Below are positions 1 through 8,816 of a DNA stretch of 42,081 nt, in pieces. The stretch spans positions 1-42,081 of the forward strand of contig JALOTV010000001.1 in NCBI GenBank assembly GCA_025457685.1, read 5' to 3'. The notes under the pieces are model-generated. The model made no database searches. It saw only the letters and a program-made list of their open reading frames with translations, and was not told the DNA's origin. The DNA comes from Opitutaceae bacterium (GTDB lineage Bacteria; Verrucomicrobiota; Verrucomicrobiia; Opitutales; Opitutaceae). Numbering within the stretch: the stretch's first letter is position 1; the number at the start of each line of letters is the position of its first letter. The position numbers and the translations under genes were made by a program.

Positions 1-208
1 CGCCGCGCGACTGATCTGGTGTCGGGTCAGATCAAAAACATGTCCGCGCCCTTGTCCGTGGCTCCGCGAACAACGCTCGTGCTTTACCTTGGCGGCAAAG
101 ATACGCGCAGGGCCGATCTCCCCGGAGAAAAGCCGAAGCGCGCAGGCGGATGGCGTCGTTGATCACGATACCGGTCAGCCACGGTGGGGCCGGTGCGGAG
201 GCGCTGGG
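1..208. other. Intergenic left edge with an inverted repeat
   Basis: I see no convincing gene here. Open frames on both strands have low-complexity, Arg/Pro- or Gly/Val-rich translations typical of GC-rich shadows. The only structure is a perfect 7-bp inverted repeat, TGATCTG at 12-18 and CAGATCA at 28-34, with a 9-bp spacer. It has no T-run on either side, so it reads more like an operator or an mRNA hairpin than an intrinsic terminator. Its partner gene would lie left of the window. Confidence 0.4.
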
Positions 209-1708
209 TTAGAGGATGGGCACGTCTTCGGGAACTTGGGCGTGGAGGGGCGGCTTGGCGAGTCGGGTGGCTGCGTCGAGTTTGAGTTCGGAGGCGGAGC
301 GCAGGGTGATGATGTCGTGTTCGCGGTTGCGGAAGGTGCTCTCGAGTATGGTGACGTCGCGGATGTCTTTGAGGACGGCGCCACGGGTGTTGTCGGTGAC
401 GGTGCAGCGGTGGACGAGAAGTTGTTGGGGGGCGTAGGCCGGGTCGGTGGTGTAGCGGGTGGCGGTGGGGCCGAAGCGTTCGCAGATCACCCAGAGGGCG
501 GTCCGGCCGAGGTGTTCGAAGCGGCAGTCGTGAAGGGCGATGCGGCGGCTGGCATCGTCGATTTGAATGCCGTTGAGGAGCCCGTCGGCGAAGCGGGTGC
601 GCTGCAGGATACCATCGACCACGCGGGTGAGTTTTAGGCATTTGCCGCCGACGGGAGAGGAGAAGTCGGAGTCGGTGATGAGCAGGCGATTGATGCCCAG
701 GAGGTAGCTGTTGTGGTGGAGTTCGCTGTGGTTGCCGCAGTTGTTGATGCGGACGCGGTCGAAGAGGAGGTCGCTGACGCGTTTGATGTGGACGCCGTGG
801 TCGAAGACATCGCGGACCACGAGGTTTTGCAGGAGGATGCGGCCGCCTTGTTTTGCGGGGTCGTCGATGCCGGATGAGATTTCGACGCCGTTGCCGGGGC
901 GTCCGTCGCCGTCTATGGTGAAGTCTTTGAGGACGACGTCGCTGAGCGCGCCCTTGGGGTTGCGGAGGGAGGCACCGGGGAAGTCGGCGGTCTTGCGGAT
1001 GACGGTGTAGTCGCGGCCGGCACCGACGAGGGTGAGGCGGTCACAGAGGGTGAGGGGAGAGGTCAGCGGGTGGATGCCGGAAGCCAGAGCGACGATGCCT
1101 CCGCCGCGTTTCCCGACTAGATCAATGGCTGCCTGAATGGATTCGCCGGGGGCGACCGAGACGGTGAAGTCGAAGGATTGGCGTGGCGTGGAGATGGGGC
1201 TGTAAGCGGTGGTCCAGTGGCTCTCCACGAGAGGAACGAGGTCTGCAGCCAGGGTGACGGGGGCCAGCGCGGGCTTGGGGGTGGAGGGGGCGCTGGCTGT
1301 CTCCTCGGGTATGGTGATGGTGAATGAGCGATCGATCTCGGTGTCGCCTTTGCGCGCAAAAACTTTGAGCAGGACGGTGGCGGGGCCGAGGCTGGAGCGC
1401 GGGCGGGTGACCTTGCCGGTGGAGGTGAGGTGCTCGGCGTCGCTGGACCACCAGCGGAAGGCATAGCCGTCGCCGGAGCGAGCGGGGAGGGCGAGGTCTG
1501 AGGTGAGGTTGGACAGGTCGCCGGTCAAGGTGATGGCATCGAGTCTAAGGCGAAGGCCGTCGCGATCGGTGAGTGCGCCTTGGATGTGAGTTTGGCCGTC
1601 GAGACTGGCATCTTTGTAAAGGCGGAGAAAGGCGCCATCGAAGGGCCTGTCAGCGAGGAGGGCGCAGGGGGTGACGATGGCGAAGAGCGTGACGCGGAAA
1701 AGGTGCAT
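209..1708 (-). CDS. Secreted right-handed beta-helix protein with an atrophied Ig-like domain
   Basis: A 499-aa protein starting MHLFRVTLFAIVTPCALLA, a signal peptide, so it is exported. I chose this start over an in-frame codon 26 residues upstream because it places the signal at the N terminus. Residues about 35-150 look like an atrophied bacterial Ig domain (WWSSDAEHLTSTGKVTRP followed by a TITIP strand). Residues about 185-480 have the pattern of a parallel beta-helix: an APGESIQAAID entry, then repeated short strands such as LTLVGAGRDYTVI, VVLKDFTIDG and LLITDSDF. This fold is common in pectate-lyase-like and other polysaccharide-acting proteins. I cannot name a catalytic triad, so enzyme versus binding protein stays open. 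It is the last gene of the leftward operon, 231 bp after the alpha-galactosidase gene, and may have its own promoter. Confidence 0.8.
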   Translation of the reverse strand: MHLFRVTLFAIVTPCALLADRPFDGAFLRLYKDASLDGQTHIQGALTDRDGLRLRLDAITLTGDLSNLTSDLALPARSGDGYAFRWWSSDAEHLTSTGKVTRPRSSLGPATVLLKVFARKGDTEIDRSFTITIPEETASAPSTPKPALAPVTLAADLVPLVESHWTTAYSPISTPRQSFDFTVSVAPGESIQAAIDLVGKRGGGIVALASGIHPLTSPLTLCDRLTLVGAGRDYTVIRKTADFPGASLRNPKGALSDVVLKDFTIDGDGRPGNGVEISSGIDDPAKQGGRILLQNLVVRDVFDHGVHIKRVSDLLFDRVRINNCGNHSELHHNSYLLGINRLLITDSDFSSPVGGKCLKLTRVVDGILQRTRFADGLLNGIQIDDASRRIALHDCRFEHLGRTALWVICERFGPTATRYTTDPAYAPQQLLVHRCTVTDNTRGAVLKDIRDVTILESTFRNREHDIITLRSASELKLDAATRLAKPPLHAQVPEDVPIL

Positions 1709-1765
1709 GAAGGGGGATGAAAAATGCGGAGTAGTGGAGGCGGAACGCGAGGTGTGGGACGGGGC

Positions 1766-1784
1766 TGTTTTACAGGGTGGAACC
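1766..1784. promoter_or_regulatory. Weak operator-like site upstream of the beta-helix gene
   Basis: The sequence TGTTTTACAGGGTGGAACC lies 58-76 bp upstream of the start at 1708. Its left arm matches the GTTTTACA arm of the stronger site near 12383, but the right arm (GTGGAACC) is degenerate. I list it as a weak member of the LacI-operator-like family proposed for this window. It might be chance. Confidence 0.25.
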
Positions 1785-1939
1785 ATCCATTGCGCGATCC
1801 GATGGGGCTGCGCGGGTGCGGGGAAGTTTACGGCCGTTGCGTGAATGGCTCCTCAGCAACCCGAGCCTGCTCGAAATCCGGGCGGTCCGGAAAAGTGCGT
1901 CCGGTGCGGGCGTGGGGCAGGCGCATGCGGAGACTGCGT

Positions 1940-4117
1940 TTAACGGAGCAGGCGCACGATTCGGGCGGAGAAATCACCGGGGAAGGGAAGGCGCAGTCTA
2001 CCGTCGACAAGATCGGGAGCGGGCTGGCCGGGTTCGCCGAAAGTCTTCGCGATTCGCCAGCCGGAGCCAGGAGGGAGCGGCAGGAAGACGCGGGAGGGAG
2101 CGGAGGCGAAGGCGTGGGCGACGACGAGGGCCTCGTCGCCGGCGGGTGAGACCCGGACCATGGCTTGCCAGCCGCGAGGGTGGCGCCAGCTTTCGCCGAG
2201 TTCACGGTGCAGGCGGCTGACGCCGTGTTTGATCACCGGCGCGACCTCGCCGTAGAGGCGTTGGGCGTCGAGGGTGATATTCCACTGATCGGCGGAGAGG
2301 CCGGCGACATCGCCGGACAGGCACATGCGGCCGAGGAAGGTGGCGGCGAGCGAATAGACCAGGCGGCGCTCGGTGTCCGACGGATGCAGCACGGCCCAGA
2401 TCTGACTCTGGCGCGGCAGCATGAGCCGATGGAGATTGGCGGCGATGAGCGGGATCTCCACGAGCTCGTGGGCATCGGAGAAAGACGACATGGCGCTGCG
2501 TGCGAGCATGGAGGGCTCCAGGCGGTGGCCGCCGGAGGAGCAGTTCTCGATCACGAGGTGGGGGAGGCGTTCGCGCAGGCGGTCGAGGAAGCGGTAGGTG
2601 GCGAGCACCTGGCGGCGCAGGCCCTCGCCGAGGGAGGCGCGGTCGGGCGTCTCGTTGCCCAGACCGAGGGTCTCGTTGTAGTCGATTTTCAGATACCCGA
2701 AGCCGCCGCGGTCGAGGCGGTCGATGATCTTTTCCTCCAGATAGGCGAAGGCCCACGGATCGGTGAGATCCCAGAAGCGGCGGTGGCGGACGGTGACGGG
2801 GATGCCGTCGCGCTTGAGGAAGTGGTCGGCGAGGGAGAAGGCGGTGGAGGTGTCGCCCACGGTCTCCATCTCGAACCAGAGGCCCGGGATGATGCCGCGT
2901 TCGCGGATGGCGGCGGCGGCGGCCTCGATGCCTTGCGGGAAGAGTTTGGCGCTGGGGATCCAGTCGCCGTGGCCGCTGCCCCAGTCGCCGCCGTCGGGCT
3001 TATACCAGCCGGCGTCGATGACGAGGGTCTTGACCGGGGAGCCTTTGAGACGGTCGGCGAGGGCAACGAGCTTGGCGTGGGACGGATCGCCCCAGGTGGT
3101 GCACCATTCGTTAAAGATGACGGGCAGGGTGTGCTCGCGCTCGGGGTGGGTGTCGGCGGGGCGGTGTTGGAGGTCGGTGAGGCGGTCGCAGGCGGCGTCG
3201 AGGTCGCCGGCCACGCAGGTGAGGTAGGCGGGCGGGGCGTCGAGGCGTTGGCCGGGGGCGACGACGGCGGTCCAGTGGCCAAACTCGCGGTCGGCGAGGC
3301 CGCCGGAGAGGCAGGCGTCGTCGTTTTGGCGGGCGATCTCCATCTGCCAGGAACCGGCCCAGCCGATCTGGGCGGCCCAAATGACGCCGACCTCGGTGTC
3401 TTCAAGGGCGACGAAGGGGAACCAGCGGCGCACGGGCATGGTGCCGACCTGGCCGAAGCGTTCGCTGAAAAGGCCTGCGCCGGACCAGGAGCGCTCGAGG
3501 TGGAGCTGTTCGAGGGTCTCGACGACGTGGCGGCCCTCGGCGCTCCAAGCGGAGCGGAAGCGGTGGGCGCGCAGGCGGCCCGGGGCGTCGGCGCGGGCGA
3601 AGGGGGTGAGGCCGCCGAGGGAGAAGCTGGTCAACAGTTCCAGCGTGACGGGGGCGGAGCCCGCGTTGACGAAGGCGCACTCGATGGTGACGGCGGCGTC
3701 GCCGTCGTGCCAGGAGAGGCGGTGTTCGATGCGGTGGCCGGTGGCGGCGTCGAGGAGGGTGGTGAGGACGGTCTGGCGACCGGTGGCGGCGTCGCGCGAG
3801 TGGGCTTGTGCGTGGTATTTGAAGTCGGCGTTGGCCGGGGCGGAGCGGAGGGTGTGGCCCTGGGCGAAGGCGCCTGGGTAGGAGTCGCCGACGCGTTTCA
3901 CGTGGACGAGCGGGTCGGGCACGCGGGCGAGAGGCGGGACGGGCTCGGGGCCGGAGTCGATGTAGAACTCGCCGGCGAGGGTCGCGCGCGGCTCGACGAG
4001 AGCGGCGAGTTTCGCGGCGGGGACGAGTTGCAAGGTGACCGCGCCGGAGGCGGCGTCGTGAAGGTAGGCGACGTCTATGTCGGCGATAGACCAGCGGGAG
4101 AGGAGGGTCAGCGGCAT
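1940..4117 (-). CDS. Alpha-galactosidase, glycoside hydrolase family 36
   Basis: A 725-aa protein without a signal peptide, so probably cytoplasmic. It hydrolyses terminal alpha-galactosyl groups from oligosaccharides such as galactomannan or raffinose-type sugars. A beta-sandwich N-terminal domain (about 1-310) is followed by the TIM barrel (about 330-630) and a C-terminal beta domain, the usual GH36 layout and length. The barrel shows WYKPDGGDWGSGHGDW, then YLKIDYNE with predicted nucleophile D479, then ENCSSGGHR, and SFSDAHE with predicted acid/base D548. It sits 24 bp after the dual serine hydrolase gene, consistent with one transcript together with the sugar symporter, so imported galactosides are the likely substrates. 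Exact specificity cannot be read from sequence alone. Confidence 0.9.
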   Translation of the reverse strand: MPLTLLSRWSIADIDVAYLHDAASGAVTLQLVPAAKLAALVEPRATLAGEFYIDSGPEPVPPLARVPDPLVHVKRVGDSYPGAFAQGHTLRSAPANADFKYHAQAHSRDAATGRQTVLTTLLDAATGHRIEHRLSWHDGDAAVTIECAFVNAGSAPVTLELLTSFSLGGLTPFARADAPGRLRAHRFRSAWSAEGRHVVETLEQLHLERSWSGAGLFSERFGQVGTMPVRRWFPFVALEDTEVGVIWAAQIGWAGSWQMEIARQNDDACLSGGLADREFGHWTAVVAPGQRLDAPPAYLTCVAGDLDAACDRLTDLQHRPADTHPEREHTLPVIFNEWCTTWGDPSHAKLVALADRLKGSPVKTLVIDAGWYKPDGGDWGSGHGDWIPSAKLFPQGIEAAAAAIRERGIIPGLWFEMETVGDTSTAFSLADHFLKRDGIPVTVRHRRFWDLTDPWAFAYLEEKIIDRLDRGGFGYLKIDYNETLGLGNETPDRASLGEGLRRQVLATYRFLDRLRERLPHLVIENCSSGGHRLEPSMLARSAMSSFSDAHELVEIPLIAANLHRLMLPRQSQIWAVLHPSDTERRLVYSLAATFLGRMCLSGDVAGLSADQWNITLDAQRLYGEVAPVIKHGVSRLHRELGESWRHPRGWQAMVRVSPAGDEALVVAHAFASAPSRVFLPLPPGSGWRIAKTFGEPGQPAPDLVDGRLRLPFPGDFSARIVRLLR

Positions 4118-4141
4118 GAGTTGAGAGAGTTGAAAATTAAG

Positions 4142-6154
4142 TTAGCGAGTTTCGTTCGCGACCGTCACCGAGCCGAGAAAGTCGCTCAGGGCGGCGGTGA
4201 AGGCGGCGGGTTGTTCGAGGTTGGAGAGATGTCCGGCGTCGGGGATGACGACGCTGCGCAGGGCGGGCAGAACGGCGCGAAAGCGCGCGGCGGATTCCTC
4301 GCGGTGATCGTTGGCGCCCGCGAGCCAGAGCACGGGGGCGGAAGGCGCAGCCTGGCGGATGCGGTCAAGCACGCTGGCACCGAGCAGGTGCGGCGGCTCG
4401 ACGTGCAGGGGTTGCCAAGCGCTCCAGTCGGCGATCATGGCCGAGAGGAGTGGGCGGAGCGCGTCTGCGCGAGGGCCTGCTCCACGTAGCAAGGCTTCGC
4501 GCCAGCGGGTCTTGAGTGTGGCTACGCCTTCGGCGCGGGTTTGTTCGATCTCGGCGAGGCGAGCGGCGAGCCGCTCGCCGTGGAGTGCCTCGCCGCTGCC
4601 CGGGCCGGTATAGACCGTGCCGCTTGCTAGGGTGGCGGAGAGCAGACGCTCGGGGTGCAGGGCGAGAAAGTCGGCGGCGACGAAGGCGCCGAGGGACAGG
4701 CCGACGACATGAGCACGGGCGATGCCGAGTTGATCGAGCAGGGCCGCGAGGTCGCCGGCGTGGGAGAAGGCGCGACCCTCGACGGGATCGTCGGCCAGGC
4801 CGTAGCCGCGAAGGTCGTATCGAATTACCCGATACGACTTGGCGAGATCGGCGAACTGCGGGTCCCACATGCGGCGGTCGAAGGAGTGGCCGTGGAGAAG
4901 GACGACGGTCTCGCCCGCGCCGGCGGCCTCGTAGGGCAAGTCTGCGCCGGGAGCGTGGATGATGCCCTCCTCGAAGCTAGGCAGGTCGCGCGGGGTGGCG
5001 CGCTCGAGCTCGGCGCGCACCATGTCCATGAGCACGTGGGAGGTCCAGAAGCCGGAGAACCCGGCGCGGTTGGCGACGCCGGTGTCCACGTGGGCGACGA
5101 AGACGGCGCGGATATCGTGGCGGCGGTCGATCCACGGGTAGGTGCCGGCCCAACTCGGGCTGCTGACGACGACGGCGTCGCCATGGGCGTCGAGTTGCTC
5201 GCGCCAGACGCCGAGGCCGTAAACGCCGTGGTGCGTCTCGCCGCGAACGCGCTCGACGAACTCCTCGCGTTTCACGCGGGCGCCGCGCACCTGATCGGCG
5301 AGCATCTCGGTGACGGCGCGTTCGGAGAGGATGCGCCGACCTGCGAACACGCCGCCGTCGGCGATCATGGCGAGGAAGCGCGTGTAGTCGTGGAGGGTGC
5401 TCACGGCGCCGCCGGCGATCATCGGCGTGTGACCCGGATCGACGGGGGTGAAGCGCGTGCCGGTGAAGCCCAGCGGGCGGCCGATTTTTTCGGCGAAGAG
5501 GGTTTCCCAGTCTTGGCCCGAGGCGACCTCGGCCATGCGGCCGGCGACCTGCATGGCGAGGCCGCCGTAGTCGAAACGTTCGCCGGGGAGAAACGGCGCG
5601 GGCAGGGGCAGCAGATGGGCGACGGATTCGGCGGTGGTTGGGTAGGCGTCGGTCGGGCGACCCTCGGGCTGGTAGGGCGGGTAGCCCGAGACATGCGAGA
5701 AGAGCTGACGGAGGGTGGCGCGGCCCTTGGGGGCGTCGCCAAATTCGGGCAACCATTTCACGGCGCGGTCGTCGAGGGAGAGCGCGCCGTCGTCGGTGAC
5801 TGCGAGCATGGCGGCGGCGCCGAGCCACTTGCCGGCGGAGGCGATGTAAACGGGGGTGTCGGCGTCGTTGGCGCCGAAGTGGCGTTCGTAGAGCACGCGG
5901 TCGCCCTGCGCGATCCACAGCGAGCAGCCGGGGTAGAAGCCGTGGTCCACCCAGCTTTGCACACGCCGGGTGACAAGCGGGAAGGCGTCAACTGAAGCGG
6001 AAGCGCCGTCGCCGGCCGCTCCGGTCGCGGTGGTCGGGGGAATGGTGAACAGGGGCATGGCGAAGAGCAGCTGGCGAAGCCGTAGGCGCATGCGGGCCAA
6101 GATCCGGACTCCGTCGCCGGGGCGACGCGACGCAGGGGCGGGGGCGGCCTCCAT
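4142..6154 (-). CDS. Fusion of a beta-lactamase-type serine hydrolase and an alpha/beta hydrolase
   Basis: A 670-aa single frame holding two unrelated serine hydrolase folds. Residues about 55-380 are a class C beta-lactamase/esterase-like domain: IASAGKW gives the SxxK motif (S106, K109), FDYGG places Y196 where YxN is expected (the Asn is replaced by Gly), and SWAGTYPWID occupies the third box. Residues about 395-662 are an alpha/beta hydrolase: HGHSFD oxyanion region, GLSLGA nucleophile elbow with S487, D616 in GANDH and H642 in DAGHLSNLEQP. The N terminus has a hydrophobic stretch after basic residues; an internal Met22 would give a cleaner signal peptide. The start lies 1 bp after the symporter stop, so they are cotranscribed. 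Deacylation or ester cleavage of imported glycans is plausible but inferred. Confidence 0.85.
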   Translation of the reverse strand: MEAAPAPASRRPGDGVRILARMRLRLRQLLFAMPLFTIPPTTATGAAGDGASASVDAFPLVTRRVQSWVDHGFYPGCSLWIAQGDRVLYERHFGANDADTPVYIASAGKWLGAAAMLAVTDDGALSLDDRAVKWLPEFGDAPKGRATLRQLFSHVSGYPPYQPEGRPTDAYPTTAESVAHLLPLPAPFLPGERFDYGGLAMQVAGRMAEVASGQDWETLFAEKIGRPLGFTGTRFTPVDPGHTPMIAGGAVSTLHDYTRFLAMIADGGVFAGRRILSERAVTEMLADQVRGARVKREEFVERVRGETHHGVYGLGVWREQLDAHGDAVVVSSPSWAGTYPWIDRRHDIRAVFVAHVDTGVANRAGFSGFWTSHVLMDMVRAELERATPRDLPSFEEGIIHAPGADLPYEAAGAGETVVLLHGHSFDRRMWDPQFADLAKSYRVIRYDLRGYGLADDPVEGRAFSHAGDLAALLDQLGIARAHVVGLSLGAFVAADFLALHPERLLSATLASGTVYTGPGSGEALHGERLAARLAEIEQTRAEGVATLKTRWREALLRGAGPRADALRPLLSAMIADWSAWQPLHVEPPHLLGASVLDRIRQAAPSAPVLWLAGANDHREESAARFRAVLPALRSVVIPDAGHLSNLEQPAAFTAALSDFLGSVTVANETR

Positions 6155-6155
6155 G

Positions 6156-7694
6156 TCAGGATTTTTTATCGGGTTCGGGGATGGTCTCGATGCCGGCGGC
6201 TTGGTGGCGGGCGTCGAGCTGGGCGCAGACCTCGGCCATGATTTTTTCGGTCAGGGGGAAGCGCAGGGCCATGATGAAGGCGCCGCCCGAGAAGAGGATG
6301 TAGGGGATGATGGCGAGCCAGTAGAGGCGGTTGAGCACGTGCTCGGGCTGGGCGGCCTGGGTGGTGTCGAGACCGGACCAGACCACCATGTAGCCGACGA
6401 GGAGGGCGCAGAGGGAGATTTCGATCTTTTGGACGAAGCTCATCACCGCGGTGAAGAGGCCCTCGCGGCGTTGGCCGGTGATGATTTCGTCCACGTCGCA
6501 GATGTCGGGCATGATGGCCTGGGAGATGGTGTTGCCGATACCGATGAGCATGATGGTAAGCAGGGCGGGCAGCAGCATCAGGTAGGGGTGGGCGGGATTA
6601 TAGGCGAAGGGCAGGGTGAGGGCGGCTCCGAGGGAGCCGCCGGTGGCGAGGAGCAGGCCTCCCTTTTTGCCGATCCAGCGGCTGATGGGTTTTATCAGGG
6701 GAATCATCCCGAAGCCCCAGAGTGTGCCGATGGTGCTGCCGATGCCGGTGATCTTGAAGGCGAGGCTCTTGTCGCCGAGGCAGACGTAGTAAACGCCCAG
6801 GAAAACCAGGATGCCTCCGGCGGTGCGGTCTCCGAGGGTCTGAAAAACCTTGATGAACATCAGATTCATGAAGGCCTTGTTTTTCAGGGTGGTTTTGAGC
6901 GCGGGCAGCATCGGCACGCGCTTCTTCTTCACGGCGGTGTTGAGGTGGCTGAAACGCTCCTTGCAGACCAGAACGGTCACGGAGGCGGAGGCGATGGCGA
7001 GGACGCCGACAAAGCCGGCGATCCAGCGGATGCCGTTTATCTCGTTGGTCGGCGAGCCGGGCGCGGCGACGAAGGCAGCGTGCCCGACGGCCTTTAGTTT
7101 TTCCCAATCGAAGCCGGCGGCGAGCAGGTCGTTGAACGTGTTGACGACGCCGTGTTCAAAGAGCGGTCGCAACGCCAGCCAGTAAACCCAGGCGTTGCCG
7201 AGCAGGACGATCTGCAGGAAAAGCGTGCCGATGGCGGACACCTTGGAGCGTTCGTGATAATCGTCGGTGAGCTCGTAGCCGATGGCGTTCCACGACATGG
7301 CGAACAGGCCCCACGCGGTGTAGAACAGCACGCCGAACAGGAAGAGATAGACGAGCTGGGCGGTGGCACTCCACGAGCGATCAGCCCACCAGAGGAGGGA
7401 GAGGAAGACGGCGCCCAGCACGGAGCCGAGGACGAGGAAGGGTTTGCGACGGCCCCAGCGGGTGTTGGCGTTGTCGGAGATGTGGCCGAGCAGCGGATCG
7501 GTGATACCGTCGATCAGGCGTGGCAACATGATGGCCCAGGCCACAAGCGACGCGTTCAGGGAGAAGCCAATGGTGAAGATGGCGGTCGCCTGTCCGTAGG
7601 TGCAGATGAGTGCGTGGTTGGCGATGGCGCCCACGCCCCAAGCCCAGATCTGGCGACCGGGCGCGGTGTAGGGTTGCCGAGAGTGGGGGCGCAT
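6156..7694 (-). CDS. MFS sugar:cation symporter, GPH family
   Basis: A 512-aa integral inner-membrane protein with roughly twelve hydrophobic segments. It has the glycoside-pentoside-hexuronide symporter signature after the second helix, here LIDGITDPLLGHISDNANTR followed by WGRRKPF. GPH members import mono- and oligosaccharides or their glycosides with protons or sodium. Length is within the family range, slightly long because of a periplasmic loop around LRPLFEHGVVNTFNDLLAAGFDWEK. It heads the leftward operon with the dual serine hydrolase and GH36 alpha-galactosidase genes, which suggests an alpha-galactoside or acylated oligosaccharide as cargo. It is divergent from the LamG-GH43 pair and shares a 290-bp regulatory region with it. 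Substrate identity is inferred from neighbours only. Confidence 0.88.
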   Translation of the reverse strand: MRPHSRQPYTAPGRQIWAWGVGAIANHALICTYGQATAIFTIGFSLNASLVAWAIMLPRLIDGITDPLLGHISDNANTRWGRRKPFLVLGSVLGAVFLSLLWWADRSWSATAQLVYLFLFGVLFYTAWGLFAMSWNAIGYELTDDYHERSKVSAIGTLFLQIVLLGNAWVYWLALRPLFEHGVVNTFNDLLAAGFDWEKLKAVGHAAFVAAPGSPTNEINGIRWIAGFVGVLAIASASVTVLVCKERFSHLNTAVKKKRVPMLPALKTTLKNKAFMNLMFIKVFQTLGDRTAGGILVFLGVYYVCLGDKSLAFKITGIGSTIGTLWGFGMIPLIKPISRWIGKKGGLLLATGGSLGAALTLPFAYNPAHPYLMLLPALLTIMLIGIGNTISQAIMPDICDVDEIITGQRREGLFTAVMSFVQKIEISLCALLVGYMVVWSGLDTTQAAQPEHVLNRLYWLAIIPYILFSGGAFIMALRFPLTEKIMAEVCAQLDARHQAAGIETIPEPDKKS

Positions 7695-7984
7695 GGGGAC
7701 TCGGCAACGATGCGGGAAGTGCCGCGGGAAGAAATCATCCGCGAAGTTTCATTGTTAACCCCGCATGACTTCGCAGGCGGCATCCCTCGGCGTTTGCTTA
7801 ACAGTGGAATCAAACTCGGTTTTGCGCGGAAGGCGGGGGCCCGTTTTACGAGTCACGGTCCATTGTCCGTCGTCCGTTCAGCCGCTCTCCCCACACGCAC
7901 TCGTGCGAGTCGGTCACGGTCGGAGAGCGAGTGCGGAGCGGACGAGCCTGCGACCAACAACAACTTCCCCCGTCGCGAATCCTT
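7695..7984. promoter_or_regulatory. Divergent promoter region with TGTTAA-type inverted half-sites
   Basis: A 290-bp non-coding gap between two divergent transcripts must hold both promoters. I see TGTTAA at 7753-7758 facing TTAACA at 7798-7803. Within 7792-7815, GTTTG and CAAAC flank a partly symmetric 24-bp element. CATTGTTAA at 7751 recurs in front of the lyase-like gene near 17224. I cannot place a convincing -35/-10 pair. Regulation by a LacI-type protein is a guess from these half-sites. Confidence 0.35.
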
Positions 7985-8764
7985 ATGAACCCCATGCTCC
8001 CCATCTCGGTCCTTGTCTCGTTCGTCGCCGTGTTCGCCGCGCGCGCGGCCGTCCCCGCGCCGATCTACGAGGAAAATTTCAACATGCGGCATGACCGTGT
8101 GCGCCTGGTGAATGGCGCCGCGCTGGGCGGGCCGGGCACGGGCGTCTCGGGCATGTTGGGCGATCGTGCCTACATGGGCGCGCCCAGAAGCACGGAGCAG
8201 GAGCCCAACAGTCCGGTGGCCTATGCGATAGCGCCCATCGCGGATCGCGAGCTTGGCGCATTTACCTGCGCGTTCTGGTATTTCCTCGATGAGCAGACTC
8301 CCGACCTGCAAGTCCTGGCGGAGACGGCGGGCGCGGGTTTTTTTCTACACCGGAACGGTTTTGAGATACGATTGGCCGGAAACTCGCCCGAGATTCGAAC
8401 GCGGATTTTCGCGACCGGCTCTCGGGGAACGTGGTGCGACTGGACGGCTTCCGGTCGCTGGATATTCGTGGCCTTTACCTGGCGGCAGGAGCAGAACCGG
8501 ATGGAAGTTTACCAAGGCACCTTCGATGGCGCCGTCACTTTGGTGCGCGAGATGCGTCGCGATGTGCCGACTTCACCGCTGGGCGTGCGCGATTCGGTGA
8601 TCTCGAGGCCGGAAACGCTGGGCAACACTTACACGCCCAAGCACGATCGACCCTTGGCTGGTCGGATGGATAATTTTCGCTTCTACGATCGGGTGTTGGA
8701 CCAAGCCCAGGTGGAGCGTTTGCGCTTGGCGGATGTCGGTAACCGCCCTGTTTCGCCGGAGTGA
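7985..8764 (+). CDS. Secreted LamG / concanavalin A-like domain protein
   Basis: A 259-aa protein with signal peptide MNPMLPISVLVSFVAVFAARA, so it is exported. The rest fits one LamG-type jelly-roll domain: an early YEENFN strand, GAFTCAFWYFLDEQ, GRWIFVAFTWRQEQNRMEVYQG, and the terminal LAGRMDNFRFYDRVLDQAQVERLR, which is typical of LamG_3 and related carbohydrate-binding or structural domains in Verrucomicrobiota and Planctomycetota. There is no catalytic domain. It is 52 bp upstream of the GH43 gene in the same direction, likely one operon, so a role in glycan binding at the cell surface is reasonable but unproven. The start was chosen because an upstream in-frame codon would bury the signal peptide. 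Confidence 0.75.
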   Translation: MNPMLPISVLVSFVAVFAARAAVPAPIYEENFNMRHDRVRLVNGAALGGPGTGVSGMLGDRAYMGAPRSTEQEPNSPVAYAIAPIADRELGAFTCAFWYFLDEQTPDLQVLAETAGAGFFLHRNGFEIRLAGNSPEIRTRIFATGSRGTWCDWTASGRWIFVAFTWRQEQNRMEVYQGTFDGAVTLVREMRRDVPTSPLGVRDSVISRPETLGNTYTPKHDRPLAGRMDNFRFYDRVLDQAQVERLRLADVGNRPVSPE

Positions 8765-8816
8765 TCACGCGCCCAGAAAGTGCGGCACCTAAAACTCACC
8801 GAACACGTTTCCAGCC

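Noticed and set aside
84-641. Overlapping open frames on both strands at the left edge
   Set aside because: Arg/Pro/His-rich or Gly/Val-rich translations with no domain. They partly overlap the real beta-helix gene.
2165-4489. A 774-codon open frame antisense to the alpha-galactosidase gene
   Set aside because: Its translation is a Gly/Ala/Val/Glu-rich low-complexity product of GC-skewed codon positions, and the opposite strand has an intact GH36 enzyme with all catalytic motifs.
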